A stretch of 64,000 nt of DNA from Agapanthus africanus. Taxonomy: Eukaryota; Streptophyta; Magnoliopsida; Asparagales; Amaryllidaceae. Below the pieces are notes generated by a model. That model was given only the letters and a program-made list of their open reading frames with translations. It had not been told where the DNA came from and made no database searches. Positions 35,244-47,324 of this stretch are shown here, one piece after another; the stretch's first letter is position 1, and every line of letters starts with the position of its first letter. Both the position numbers and the translations under genes were made by a program. The DNA lies in NCBI GenBank assembly GCA_030015575.1, contig JASDDO010000004.1:322718654-322782653 (forward strand), given 5' to 3'.

Positions 35244-38060
35244 CGACATTCGAAATATTATGAAACCCGTGTCCAACATCGACACATAAATCCTAATATC
35301 TCGGGCTCCGTCAGTCCGGATCGGCCCACGAGCTCCGTCTGTCTGGATCAGCCCTCGGGCTCCGGCAGTACGAATCGGCCCATATTCATCTCTCGACTCC
35401 GGTCGGTATCCTCCGGATAACCTCCAGGTCCAACCAATCACCGGTAGGTAGTAGTCCCTCTGCCAGGTTCATCGTCTACTACGCGACATCCCTTTCTTGT
35501 CCGAGGGTACCATACCAGGTCAACCATGAACCCGCAAACGGATCATCCAACTCCTCAAATCGGGTTTCACATATCACATGTCTCAGAACCGAGAAAACGC
35601 ATGGTGGACGCACTGAAATATCATATCAAGAGAAACCGGGTTTTCAAAACAATGCATAATTTCTTGAAATAATACCACGGTTCTCAAATCCATAAACCAC
35701 ATGAAAACAGCATCTCAATGTATATAATCGTAAAGCATGATGTATGCCAACATCTAACCGAAATATGAGCATATCCGCATATCATGCAATATATCGTAAT
35801 GATGTGAACATAGCAAGTATATCATGCAACGTAGTATAGTGATGTGAGCATAGCAATATATCATAGCATGATGTATCAATTCTACTGTGTAAGTGATATA
35901 GCAATTATCGATGATGAAGGTGTGTGAGCCGGCCAATCTGTGTAAGTGTAACATACGCATCATCGATAATGGTGTAGGTGTACTAGCATAGTTATATGCA
36001 ATGCAATGCGAATATCGTGAACGTAGCATAAAGTATATCGTAAGCGAAACGCTACAAGCTATACGTGTCTACAATATATCCGAGTCGGTGAATCTATCAA
36101 TCGGCATCCAGCCTCACAACATCACGTACGGTATAATCCATCGTACGGCATATCACTCAAGATTCACAACATTATATATATCTATATACCTATATCCCAG
36201 GTCACATCCGTATCAATCTCATATCGTGGGACCGACAAAGGTATCAACTATCTCATATCGACTCATATCCATATAACGACATATCGCACCCAGTCATCAT
36301 ATCACATCGTATACTCGTTCATCACATTAATATCTCACATCAAGTCATCTTACATATACATTCTATCTTACAAATCTCATGTCATGCTACTCTAAATCTC
36401 ATACACATCAATTCTATCATATCATGTCACACTAAACAATACACAAATCTTAAGTCGTGGTATATCTTTTCTCCTACTAATCCTTTAACCATATTCATAA
36501 GTTTCTAACATGGTTTCCTAAACCATATTCTATATATACCGGTTTCTATAATAATTTGCAGGGGTGCTATACGCCATCCACCCGACTTCCCCCGTAGATA
36601 TAAATCTACTCACCAGCTAAACTCCTAGCTTAGCTGAAGTCGATGAGCTTCGTCGTCTCGGAATTCCACGCGAAGTACCTACAATCAATACACAATCTAA
36701 ATGCAAACACAATCAATATCCGAAAACCGATACAGCACATGGATTTCCTATAGGTTAGAACCTATAGGCTACGCATGCAAAAACGAACCAAACAACCCTC
36801 GTCGTTGACGTACAAACATCCAACGACCCAATACAATATCAAATACTAAAACCAAGAATTCCAAAATACGGAAAACATAACCAAAACCACACACAATAGC
36901 TCCTAGATTCTCTCTCAGGTAAAATGGGATTAAACTAGCAATGCAGTGGGGTTGTATATGAAGTAACTGAGCTACAGACCAAACCTAGACACCAAATACC
37001 ATAATTTGGCCGGCCGAATTGCTCAGAAATGCGGCGAGCTCGGCCAGAATTGGAGGGAATGGTCTTGTATTTTCAGGGTGGTCTCCTATCGGTCTAACTA
37101 GGTCTCTGGAGTTGCTAGTTTTTCTCAGAAACTTCCCAGGTCATCCCAGGTTCCCTGTAGGCATTAAGGTTTCACAAAACAGACACGGAACAATTCTAAC
37201 TTCGTGTATCGGGTTCTAAACTCAATTCCAGGCCTCTAAATCAATCTCTAAGGTCTTATAAACACTCACTACATCTCAATTGGCCACTTAACAGCAACTT
37301 GTAATTTCCTAATATCACAAACCTATTTAACTCAATTTTCTAAACTAAAATATGATATAACACAAACACTAATTTAAAAGTGAAGTGATATACCTCATTG
37401 GCCACTTAGGAAAATTCTAGAGTTGCTCAAAGTTTCCAAAATCCAAACTTGAATGGTTCAAAGGTCTTAGAATGGGGTTGTGCATATTTTTAATGAAGGT
37501 TGCATAGGGTTTTGGCAAGGAAATGAAGATGATGCATGGATGTAGTGAGGGGAATGAGCTTGAAGCAAGTTAGTGGAGGAAACAATGGAGGAGATGAAGG
37601 AAAGGACTGCCAAGTTAAATCCTTAGGCTCACTCTCTTCACAAATATCTTTCCCCTACACTCACCTCACACAAATATCAATTTTGTCCATGGCATCTATT
37701 TTTATTCCATTCACACTACACTCTTTCTTTTCCTTTCTTTTCTTTTCCTTTTCCCTTTCTCTTTATTTCTCTAACTCTCAAAACTCACAAATCACAACCC
37801 AATGCATATGACACGGTGCATAAGTCACAGAAAAATGTAAAAACACGGATATGACGTAAAAACACGGATTTGACCAAAAATCCGATAAATATCATTAAAA
37901 TAAATAAGTCATTTTAATCTCCGATAAATTTCCAAATAGTAGTATATACTTATACCACTTTACGAAAACCCCAATTTGGTAAATCGAGTAGTTTTCGCAA
38001 AATATATTATTTTAATATTAAATTCCAAAAATAATATTTGATATTTTCTTAAATGTTACA
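35244..38060 (-). repeat. E3 3' LTR, third segment
   Basis: Aligns with about 42630-45417 of the E3 5' LTR and ends AAATGTTACA, the LTR start in element sense. It includes a 13-bp inverted repeat (35904-35916 and 35958-35970) and an AATTTGGCCGGCC palindromic block near 37003. Open frames here recur in both LTRs and are not genes. Confidence 0.93.
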
Positions 38061-38075
38061 ATCTTCCCTCTTAAA
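38061..38075 (-). other. E3 polypurine tract
   Basis: Reads TTTAAGAGGGAAGAT on the - strand just before the 3' LTR. The adjacent AATTCGGGGAC is shared with E8. Confidence 0.82.
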
Positions 38076-41000
38076 TAAAGTCGGTCCCCGAATTAAAAAA
38101 TTTAAATCCCCAAGTGCTAAAACATTTCAATAAACTGCTCAAATCAACGTAGCTTCGGAATCACGGGAGATACAGAAATAACACAGCGCATCGTGTGCGC
38201 CTGAAAACGAGTACGAAATTCAAAACCGAACTCCGTCAAGCGTCACGCAAATTATCGGATTTGCACGCATATCATCAGAGTTACAATAGGGATACAGATC
38301 TCGAAATCCACTACTGATATCCAATGTGCACTGGTCAAATACTATAATACATATATAGTACGCATCCTTGAAAAATCTTCTAAAACTGAATAAAACTCAT
38401 GCAAAATCTCTTCTGAATCGCTGTGTGATGCGTAACTCACGCCACAAGTGACGGACGCTCAAATATACGTTCCGCCATTTTAAAACATCCCAAACGATTT
38501 TCCTTTGTATACGTTCGTATCGCTCGCGGACACGTAAGAAATTGTGAGACTATAGCACTTTTTTGAAAACCTCTTGTTAAACTTTTAATGCATGCAAAAT
38601 ACTCAGGCACTGTCCTTAGATCAGTCATATTCGGCTACTATATAATATAGTGTCCATCATAAAAGTAAAGTGCTCAAGAGCAAAATCAGCCTCAAAAGGC
38701 GTATCCAACATCACGTACTTCTGGTGCGCACGGAAATCAAATCCAATACAAGTGCCACGATATGCACAAAAGCAAAACTAAATGCAACGGATGTTCACGA
38801 AAGTATCTGTCCAGTGCAACGGATGTGCACGACAACAACATCCAGTGCATCTATAGTGCACGAAAATCTCAATCCAGTGCAACTAGCATGCACGAATGAA
38901 AATCCCAATCGAGTCCATCCGGTGTGCACAAAATCACATCTCATATCGTACGCCCAACATGCGCGAAATCCAAATCAAGTGCATCCGTCATGCACGAATA
39001 AAATCTAACTCATGTGCATCTGATGCGCACAAAATCCAATATCAAACGCCTAATATACGCAAAATCCAACCCAAGCGCGTCAGGTTCGTTTAAACCATCT
39101 AGTGCAGAAGCATGCACGGAAATGAACATCAAGTACACATGCGCACGAAAACACAAATCTGGTAAAACGGATACTCAAAGACATAAATCGGGTGTAACCA
39201 ATGTATGGAGTATAAATCTAGTGCAACCAATACACGAAATACCCACCTGGTGCAACAAACTCATGAAGTGCAAATCTAGTGCAACAAATGCACGAAATAC
39301 GAATCTGGTGCCACAAATGCACAAAATACAAATCGGGTGCATCCAGTGAACGGAATACAAATCCGGTGCATCCCGTGCACGAAATACCAATCTAGTGCAA
39401 CAAATGCACGGAAACTCATCACTAACTCAAATGCGTATGAAAACTACACCGACTGTACCAAGGTGTATAAAAATCATAAACGTGTGCAACTGCGTGCACA
39501 AAACACGTATCAATACACTGCAAGTATATGTGAGCTATACCGAGTGCAAAAATCAGATAAACCTCGATGATCCGAAAGGTTTCCTTTCGGCGAGTGCATA
39601 CCACATGCACAAAATTAAATCAACCGTTTGAAATCCACGAAATCATAAAGACGTCCAGCCAAGGCAAAAAACTGATCTCAAGTGCAATAAATATGTACAA
39701 ATCATAAACCAACACAACGGCGTGTAAGACGTATATCAAGTGCAATAACTATGCACAAAATGTAAATACCCAGTAGGTGCAGCCATGGTGCACGAAAACA
39801 ATATCATGAAACTCAATCATCAAAACTCAAATCCAAGCGATATAAGCGTGATACACGAATCACAAACGCAAATCGCAACAAATGATATTGAGGTACACCT
39901 CCTACAATGTCGAAAAATATCAGTGCGCCTAAAACTGGCAGAGCAAGAACATCCGCTCACCTCCTGCTCATGGTCTGGTCTCCTCTGTCTCAGGGTCCTC
40001 ATTTCTCTGCGGATTACCAATCTCACAATCCATCGGCTCGTCGGCCCGGTCAGATGCGCTAACGGAAACGATTCCGCTCTGGCACTCCTCTGGTCATCTT
40101 TCGGCCAATTATCATGCCACTCGTAAAGCAGCACGTCACTGGCGTCGGCCTCTGGCCCTCTGAATACACATAACACAACTGATCCTTGGTGCAAATCCTA
40201 TCGCAGCAGTGTCCTGGAAGGAACCTGCTCAAGGTCTCTTTCGATCTCGCCTATGCCGAACTATACGGAGGCCGATACTCTTGCATAATCTCTTCTCATG
40301 TTTTGGACATCTGCGTTCTAAACACAACATTTCCTCGGGAGTTGGCCGTATCCCAACGCCTCTGTATACATATCCGATCTCTAATCTCAACGGGGAGTAA
40401 CAACAGCTTGTTAACATCTCGCACAAACCTCTTGTTCCACTCGTCTTTATTATCGCCCACTTCGACGTCACGTCATGCTATCTGCGTACTGCAAATGTTC
40501 TCGGCTACAATCAATTCGGAATCTCTTACACGGACTCGAAATCGCGAACTCGGTATCTTCATCACTCTGTAGAAGATCTCTAGCCGAACACGTCCTCGGG
40601 AACTCATCCCAACCATCGGAGGAATATACTTTATTCATCCGCTCTCGATCAACTCACAACGCATCTGGGTGAGGTCCTCTATCCGAAGCTGGTCAACTTA
40701 CTGATCTCACATCAGATCATCTAACAAACAACGTCATTTCTGGATAGATCTACTCTAGATTTGAATAAGATTCTCCACATTGGAAATCTTCAACTCAACT
40801 GGGCCTGCGTCGGCGCAACAAATCTGACGAATCACCTTCGTCTCTCAACTCGAGATAGACTAGCTATCACCTGTCGCATCTCTACCTGAAAACTCCAGCG
40901 ATCTCAGCTCGTAAGCTCTGGAAGCGACATCTCGTCAATCTCAGCAATAGCTGGGTCATCTGTCTGCACGGTAGACGACGTCACAATCCCTGAGGTAGGC

Positions 41001-41652
41001 TGTACATCAACAGTCCTCTCACAATAGGCAGCCTCTATCAATGGCCCGATCATCCGGTACAAAACCGTACACTCGCCTCAAACGAGAGGTCACAACATAA
41101 ACACTAAATTGATACATTCCCATGTCACCAGAAAACACGATGGTCAGTCCTCGTTCACGACGAGCTCGCCCTGACCGCATCACTAGCAGCAGCTAAATCT
41201 GCGCTCAAACCATGGTGACAAGAACCTCAATCAAGTATCGTCGAAAATTGATCAAAGGGATGAAAAGAATCAACAGATCCAGAATGAATACATGATCATA
41301 AGAAGGAACGGAATCAGTGAGAGTATGATCATGGAAACGAATAGAATCAAGGATCTCAAATGGATGTATGATCAAAGGGACGATGAGAATCACGGATCTC
41401 AAAATATATACATCCTAAGATTTCTTAAGTGGAGTATCGTATCGTAAATATGCCTCGGAACATACGTACGGTACGTCACTCTACTCAAGCTACCTACTCC
41501 ATCAATCAGGGTTAGCCTATGTAACGAAAGTTCGGGTCTAATACCCCCTGTTCTAGTCTAAGTTCCGTAAGATCAAGCCTAGGTTCCGAAATATATACAC
41601 GCCCTAGACTCCGCATAGTCAAACATAGACCCGAACCAAGGTTAAACCTAGA
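38076..41652 (-). other. E3 interior, no recognisable gag-pol
   Basis: About 3.6 kb. The left third is non-coding, then a minisatellite (about 38790-39420, fading to 39780), then 39800-41650 with short open frames that I cannot assign. The largest, about 120 codons on either strand near 39820-40570, show no domain. No zinc knuckle, RT or integrase motif is present. Confidence 0.7.
38790..39780. repeat. Degenerate minisatellite, unit about 29 bp, in E3
   Basis: Clearest at 39190-39420. A typical unit has AATCTAGTGCAACAAATGCA then CGAAATA. Most units contain the inverted pair GTGCA...TGCAC around about 5 variable bases. Units vary from about 28 to 35 bp and become irregular towards the ends. 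Confidence 0.8.
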
Positions 41653-41668
41653 GCTCCAATACTAACTT
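41653..41668 (-). other. E3 primer site region, diverged
   Basis: Reads AAGTTAGTATTGGAGC on the - strand next to the 5' LTR. E8 has AAGTTGGTATCAGAG at the same place, so this is a diverged Met-tRNA site. Confidence 0.7.
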
Positions 41669-44600
41669 TGTCACGACCCGAAATTTAGCTCGAGACCGGC
41701 ACTTAAATCACGCAACGTCAAAAGGCGTAACGTAATTAAGTAAGCCGAAGCCCAGAAAATCTAAACCTTTTTGAGAAAATAGAAGAGGTGAAGTTTTGAA
41801 ATAAGGTATACTAATCATGTTTTGTCCTTTAACGATTTGGGCAACGCCTCCCTTATATATTTTGATCCAAAACCGCATATCCATGATAATATAAAAGGCA
41901 TCCCCAAGCGGGAGCTATCTCTTCGCCAATCGGCGGAGTCACAACCACGCAAGACAGAATATAAGTATACGACGCCAACGGCAAAGATCCACACAAAAGG
42001 AAAGAGAATAAAGCAAGATATCAACCCACCAAGAGAACATATAACCCATCGCTCTAAGTCTCATAACTACAAGTCTTACTGCATATACAAATACTAGTTT
42101 TTGATTGATCCGATCTGATGTGATGGAGTTTATCTAGATATAATAGAGTATAACAGTACGAGAGTGGGCACGGTCCAACATGGTCCCACTTACCAAAGCA
42201 AAGCACTCCGAAAGAAGCTGTATGCCAGCGATACCGCAACTGATCCCAAGCGGTCAAACCTGCAAGAACTGTGGCACAACGGGGGTGAGTTGCCAACTCG
42301 TGAGTAGAAAACATCAACAAGTAGAAATCGAATAAAACAACGATTTCTAAGGTCAACTATATCATAAAGGTAATACTATGATATCTAGGATGACCGTATC
42401 TGCATATGTGCCAACAACATAAACAATGCCTATCAGCATGTGGATATCATCTAACCATATAATCAATGCATGTATGCATGTGGATCACATCCACGTGTCA
42501 ACCAATAACACAACAACATCATGCACGTAAATATCATGAAACCATATGCATGCAAATATGAGGATATAAATCAACGTGTGTCCAGCAACGACACATCAAA
42601 ATCATGGAACCTGAGTGTCCCACATCGACACTCGATACATCATGAAGCCCGTGTCCAATATCGACACATAAATCCTCATATCTCGGGCTCCGTCAGTCCA
42701 GATAGGCCCACGGGCTCCGTCTGTCCGGATCGGCCCTCGGACTCCGGCAGTACGAATCGGCCCATATCCATCTCTCGACTCTGGTCGGTATCCTCCAGAT
42801 AACCGCCAGGTCCAACCAATCACCGGTAGGTAGTAGTCCCTCTGCCAGGCTCATCGTCTACTGCGTGACATCCCTTCCTTGCCCTGGGGTATCATACCGG
42901 GTCAACCATGAACCCGCAAACGGATCATCCAACTCCTCGAATCGGGTTTCACATATCACACGTCTCAGAACCGAGAAAACACATGGTGAACGCACTGAAA
43001 TATCATATCAAGAGAAACCGGGTTTTCAAAACAATGCATACTTTCTTGAAATAATACCACGGTTCTCAAATCCATAAACCACATGAAAACAGCATTTCAA
43101 TGCATATAATCGTAAAGCATGATGTATGCCAACATATAACTAAAATATGAGCATATCCGCATATCATGCAACATATCGTAATGATGTGAACATAGCAAGT
43201 ATATCATGCAACATAGCATAGTGATGTGAGCATAGCAATATATCATAGCATGATGTAGCAATTCTACTGTGTAAGTGACATAGCAATTATCGATGATGAA
43301 GGTGTGTGAGCCGGCCAATTTGTGTAAGTGTAACATACACATCATCGATAATAGTGTAGGTGTACTAGCACAGGTATATGCAATGCAATGTGAATATCGT
43401 GAACGTAGCATAAAGTACATCGTAAGCGAAACGCTACAAGGTATATATGTCTACAATATATCCGAGTCGTTGAATTTATCAATCAGCATCCAGCCTCACA
43501 ACATCACGTACGGTATAATCTATCGTACGGCATATCACTCAAGATTCACAACATTATATATATCTATATACCTATATCCCAGGTCACATCCGTATCAATC
43601 TCATATCGTGGGACCGACAAAGGTATCAACTATCTCATATCGACTCGCATCCATATAACGACATATCACACCCAGTCATCATATCACATCATATACTCGT
43701 TCATCACATTAATATCTCACATCAAGTCATCTTACATATACATTCTATCTTACAAATCTCATGTCATGCTATTCTAAATCTCATACATATCAATTCTATC
43801 ATATCATGCCACACTAAACAATACACAAATCTTAAGTCGTGGTATATCTTGTCTCCTACTAATCCTTTAACCATATCCATAAGTTTCTAACATGGTTTCC
43901 TTAACCATATTCTATATATACCGGTTTCCATAATAATTTGCGGGGGTGCTATACGCCATCCACCCGACTTCCCCCGTAGATATAAATCTACTCACCTGCT
44001 AAACTCCTCGCTTAGCTGAAGCCGATGTGCTTCGTTGTCTCGGGAGTCCACGTGAAGTACCTACAATCAATACACAATCGAAATTCAAGCTTAATCAATA
44101 TCCGAAAACCGATACGGCACATGGATTGCCTATAGGTTAGAACCTATAGGCTACGCATGCAAAAACCAACCAAACAACCCTCGTCGTTGACGTACAAATA
44201 TCCAACGGCCCAATACAATATCAAATACTAAAACCAAGAATTCCAAAATACAGAAAATATAACCAAAACCACTCACAATAGCTCCCAGATTTTCTCTCAG
44301 GTAAAATGGGATTAAACTAGCAATGCAGTGGGGTTGTATATGAAGTAACTGAGTTACAGACCAAACCTAAACACCAAATACCGTAATTTGGCCGGCCACA
44401 TTACCTAGAAATCCGGCGAGTTCGGCCAGAATAGGAGGGAATGGTCTCGTATTTTTAGGGTGGTCTCCTATTGGTCTAACTAGGTCTCTGGAGTTGCTAG
44501 TTTTTCTCAGAAACTTTCCAGGTCATCCCAGATTCCCTGTAGGCCTTAAGGTTTCACAAAACTAATACGGAACAATTTAACTTCGTGTATCGGGTTCTAA

Positions 44601-45417
44601 ACTCAATTCTAGTCCTCTAAATCAATCTCTAAGGTCTTGTAGACACTCACTACACCTCAATTGGCCACTTAACGGCAACTTGTAATTTACTAATATCACA
44701 AACCTATTTAACTCAATTTTCTAAACTAAAATACGATATAACACAAATTCTAATTTAAAAGTGAAATGATATACCTCATTGGCCATTTAGGAAAATTCTA
44801 GAGTTGCTCAAAGTCTCCAAAATCCAAACTTGAATGGTTCAAAGGTCTTATAATGGGGTTGTGCGTGTTTTTAATGAAGGTTGCATAGGGTTTTGGCAAG
44901 GAAATGAAGATGATGCATGGATGTAGTGAGGGGAATGAGCTTGAAGCAAGTTATTGGAGGAAACAACGGTGGAGATGAAGGAAAGGGCAGCCAAGTTAAA
45001 TCCTTAGGCTAACTCTCTTCACAAATATCTTTCTCCTACACTCACCTCACACAAATATCAATTTTGTCCATGGCATCTATTTTTATTCCATTCACACTAC
45101 ACTCTTTCTTTTCTTTTCTTTTCTTTTCCTTTTTCCTTTCTCTTTATTTCTCTAACTCTCAAAACTCACAACCCAACATGCACATGACACGGTGCACAAG
45201 TCACTGAAAAATGTAAAAACACAGATTTGGCCAAAAATCCGATAAATATCATTAAAATAAATAAATTATTTTAATCTCTGATAAATTTCCAAATATTGGT
45301 ATATACTTATACCACTTTACGAAAACCCCAATTTCGCAAATCTGGTAGTTTTCGCGAAATTTATTATTTTAATATTAAATTCCAAAAATAATATTTGATA
45401 TTTTCTGAAATGTTACA
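41669..45417 (-). repeat. E3 5' LTR
   Basis: 3749 bp, uninterrupted, TGTCACGACCCG to AATGTTACA. It serves as empty-site reference for the E9 and E10 insertions in its partner. Inverted repeat at 43286-43298 and 43340-43352. Confidence 0.94.
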
Positions 45418-45422
45418 GAATC

Positions 45423-45592
45423 TTGAATATAATAAATCAAAGTTGGATTTTATTTTTTTCTTTATTCTTGGTTACTTTATGTTGCTTATAAACGCTTAGC
45501 ATATTTATTGCGGGAAATGACATTCTCTAAATAAATATGTCGTGGGCCTAGTCACGTGTTGTTACTGTTCTTTTGTGAAGTGGGGCATGACA
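45423..45592 (+). repeat. E5 5' LTR, right part
   Basis: Resumes after the E3 duplication gaatc and ends GGGGCATGACA. A 10-bp hairpin CATATTTATT/AATAAATATG lies at 45500-45539. Confidence 0.88.
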
Positions 45593-45884
45593 GGTTTTAT
45601 TGGTGGCCCATGCAGGTTAGTTCTGCATGAACATCGAGCAATATATTATAAGAATTTCAAAATCCAACTATTACATTTAGCTTTTCATTTGAATCTCCTC
45701 CACAACCTTGAATCCATATTGAACTTCACTTTCGATTTTCTTGAAAATCACATCCCGTTTTGATTTCTTAAAATCAATCCACTCTTTTCCACTTGTATCT
45801 CTTAGAACTATCTTTTGCTTGTGTCCTTACCCGTAAACTCCTTATGGAATTTCAAGGACGAAATTCTTTTTAAAGAGGGTAGAA
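45593..45884 (+). other. E5 interior
   Basis: 292 bp, non-coding. It starts like E6 with TTGGTGGCCCATGCAGG and ends with AAGGACGAAATTC and purine tract AAAGAGGGTAGAA (45872-45884). Confidence 0.83.
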
Positions 45885-46588
45885 TGTAACAATTCTGTTT
45901 TTACTATAATGTTTTTTAATACAAAAATATCCGTGTTTCGGAATGACACGTTTTATAAAAAGAAAGGGTTTTGAAAGATTTTTATAAGATTTAGTTTGAT
46001 CTCTTTAATATAAAGAATTTATTCTTTTATTTTGAAAGGAAAATTTTGGAAAGAGAATTTGTTTTGTTTGAAAGGAGAAAAAAATTAGTTTAAGAAAATG
46101 ATTTATTTTGTTTAACTTTTAAATTATTCTATTTTATAACTCTACATATTTATTTCTATTTAATTCCATCCAATAGTAACCTTGTGGCCCATTGGTTATG
46201 TCATTGCATTGTTATTTCATAGGCTGCATGTTCGTCTGGTGGCATTGTGACAGAGAAGATGGAAGCGGTCGAAGAGGAGTTCAACCAGCTCGCATCACAA
46301 TTGGACGTATAGTTCCATTCAGTTTTTTTATTTCATTCCAGCTTATTTATGTATGCCTCCTTATTAAGGCTTATCATATTATTGTATCTTATATTCAGAT
46401 ATTTTGTCAACTGTGAATCTTGAATGTAATAACTGAAAGTTGGATTTCATTCTTTTGTTTATTCTTGTTATTTTATGTTGCTTATAAATGCTTAGCGTAT
46501 TTATTACGGGAAATGACTTTCTCTGAATAAATGCGTAGCGGGCATAGTCACGTGTCATTACCGTTCTTTTGGGAAGCGGGGTGTGATA
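45885..46588 (+). repeat. E5 3' LTR
   Basis: 704 bp, TGTAACAATTC to GTGTGATA. It contains the uninterrupted E3 target (TTGTCAACTGTGAATCTTGA near 46406), the A-box at 46185 and a hairpin at 46496-46535. Confidence 0.9.
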
Positions 46589-46593
46589 ACAAG

Positions 46594-47129
46594 GTTATGT
46601 TGATGCGGACTACTTGAGTGATCGAGATAGTGGGAAGAGCACAATAGGGTATGTATTCATAGTTAGAGGAAAACAGTTAGTTGGGTATCTCAGTTGCAGA
46701 AAGTTGTGGCATTGTCAACGACGGAGGTCGAATATGTGGCCATTATGGAAGCCAGTAAGGTGATGATAAGGTTGCAAGGGTTACTCGAAGAGTTGTGTAA
46801 GAAATAAGATTTCAACACCTTGTGGAGAGACATCCAAAGTGCGATACACTTGGCCAAGAACGTGGCATATCACTCTCGGAAGAAGCACATCAAGGTGCAG
46901 TACCACTTTATACGCATAGCATTGGAAGATGGGGAGTTGACACTGTAGAAGATCGCAGAAGAAAAGAATCCTACAGATATATTCACCAAGGTTGTAGACA
47001 GAGACATGCTAGATCTTTGCTGCAGGTTGGTGAACCTCTCCATGAAAATTTGATGAGAGACCAGAAGCGGAATCGTGTGAAGTCTACTAGGATAGGAATC
47101 AAGGCAGAAGAATTCTCCAAGTGGGTGAT
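46594..47129 (+). pseudogene. E4: Tork-like Copia RNase H and element tail
   Basis: Opens with words like YVDADYLSDRDSGKSTIGYVF, the Copia RNase H start. Later it has SAIHLAKNVAYHSRKKHIKV-like and NPTDIFTK words typical of the Tnt1-type polyprotein end. It is broken in several places. It ends with purine tract CCAAGTGGGTGAT (47117-47129) before the 3' LTR. Confidence 0.83.
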
Positions 47130-47324
47130 TGTTGAATTATGGAAAATTATTCCTCAGACGTCTGAAGCAGGATGTGCAGGCGTTTGGACATGCACGGGAC
47201 TCATGTCAGAAATCCAGAGAAATGCCAAACGTCTGACGGCCAAAGTGCAGACGCCTGGGATGCCTTAGCCAAAGAACAGAGCATTGACAGACATCTGGGG
47301 CAGACGTCTGGAGAAGCTAAAGCC
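47130..47324 (+). repeat. E4 3' LTR, first 195 bp
   Basis: Starts TGTTGAATTATGG after the purine tract and is cut by E7. Its U3 part is packed with CAGACGTCTG-like palindromes. Confidence 0.72.
47155..47310 (+). promoter_or_regulatory. Six CAGACGTCTG-like palindromes in E4 U3
   Basis: Decamers start at 47155, 47177, 47226, 47248, 47288 and 47301. Two are perfect CAGACGTCTG and four are one- or two-base variants. The core GACGTC is a bZIP-type C-box. The related Tnt1 element has repeated stress-responsive boxes in U3, so an enhancer role is a reasonable inference. Confidence 0.6.

Larger units (their letters stand above)
21250..45417 (-). mobile_element. E3: Tekay-type LTR element without gag-pol
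   Basis: Reverse-oriented element with LTRs of about 3.75 kb and a 3.6-kb interior. Target duplication gaatc lies at 21245-21249 and 45418-45422. LTR ends (TGTAACA...CGGGTCGTGACA in element sense), purine tract and primer region match E8, as do LTR blocks around 35280-35560 and 42680-42960. The interior holds a minisatellite and unrecognised sequence, so it is a large non-autonomous derivative. LTRs differ by about 3% in a 180-bp sample. Its 3' LTR later received E9 and E10. Confidence 0.9.
20707..46588 (+). mobile_element. E5: compact non-autonomous LTR element holding E3
   Basis: Without E3 the element is about 1.7 kb: two LTRs of roughly 710 bp around a 292-bp interior. Flanks gcaag (20702-20706) and acaag (46589-46593) match at four of five bases, as expected for an old target duplication. 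LTRs differ by roughly 5% in a sampled stretch, older than its relative E6. It has no coding capacity. Confidence 0.83.

Noticed and set aside
38790-39780. Regular repeats that could suggest a CRISPR array
   Set aside because: Units are adjacent without unique spacers, sequence is degenerate, and this is plant nuclear DNA. It is a minisatellite.
39820-40572. Overlapping 124- and 128-codon frames on opposite strands in the E3 interior
   Set aside because: No recognisable domain, no sign which strand would be coding, and the interior is otherwise decayed. Too weak to call a captured host gene.
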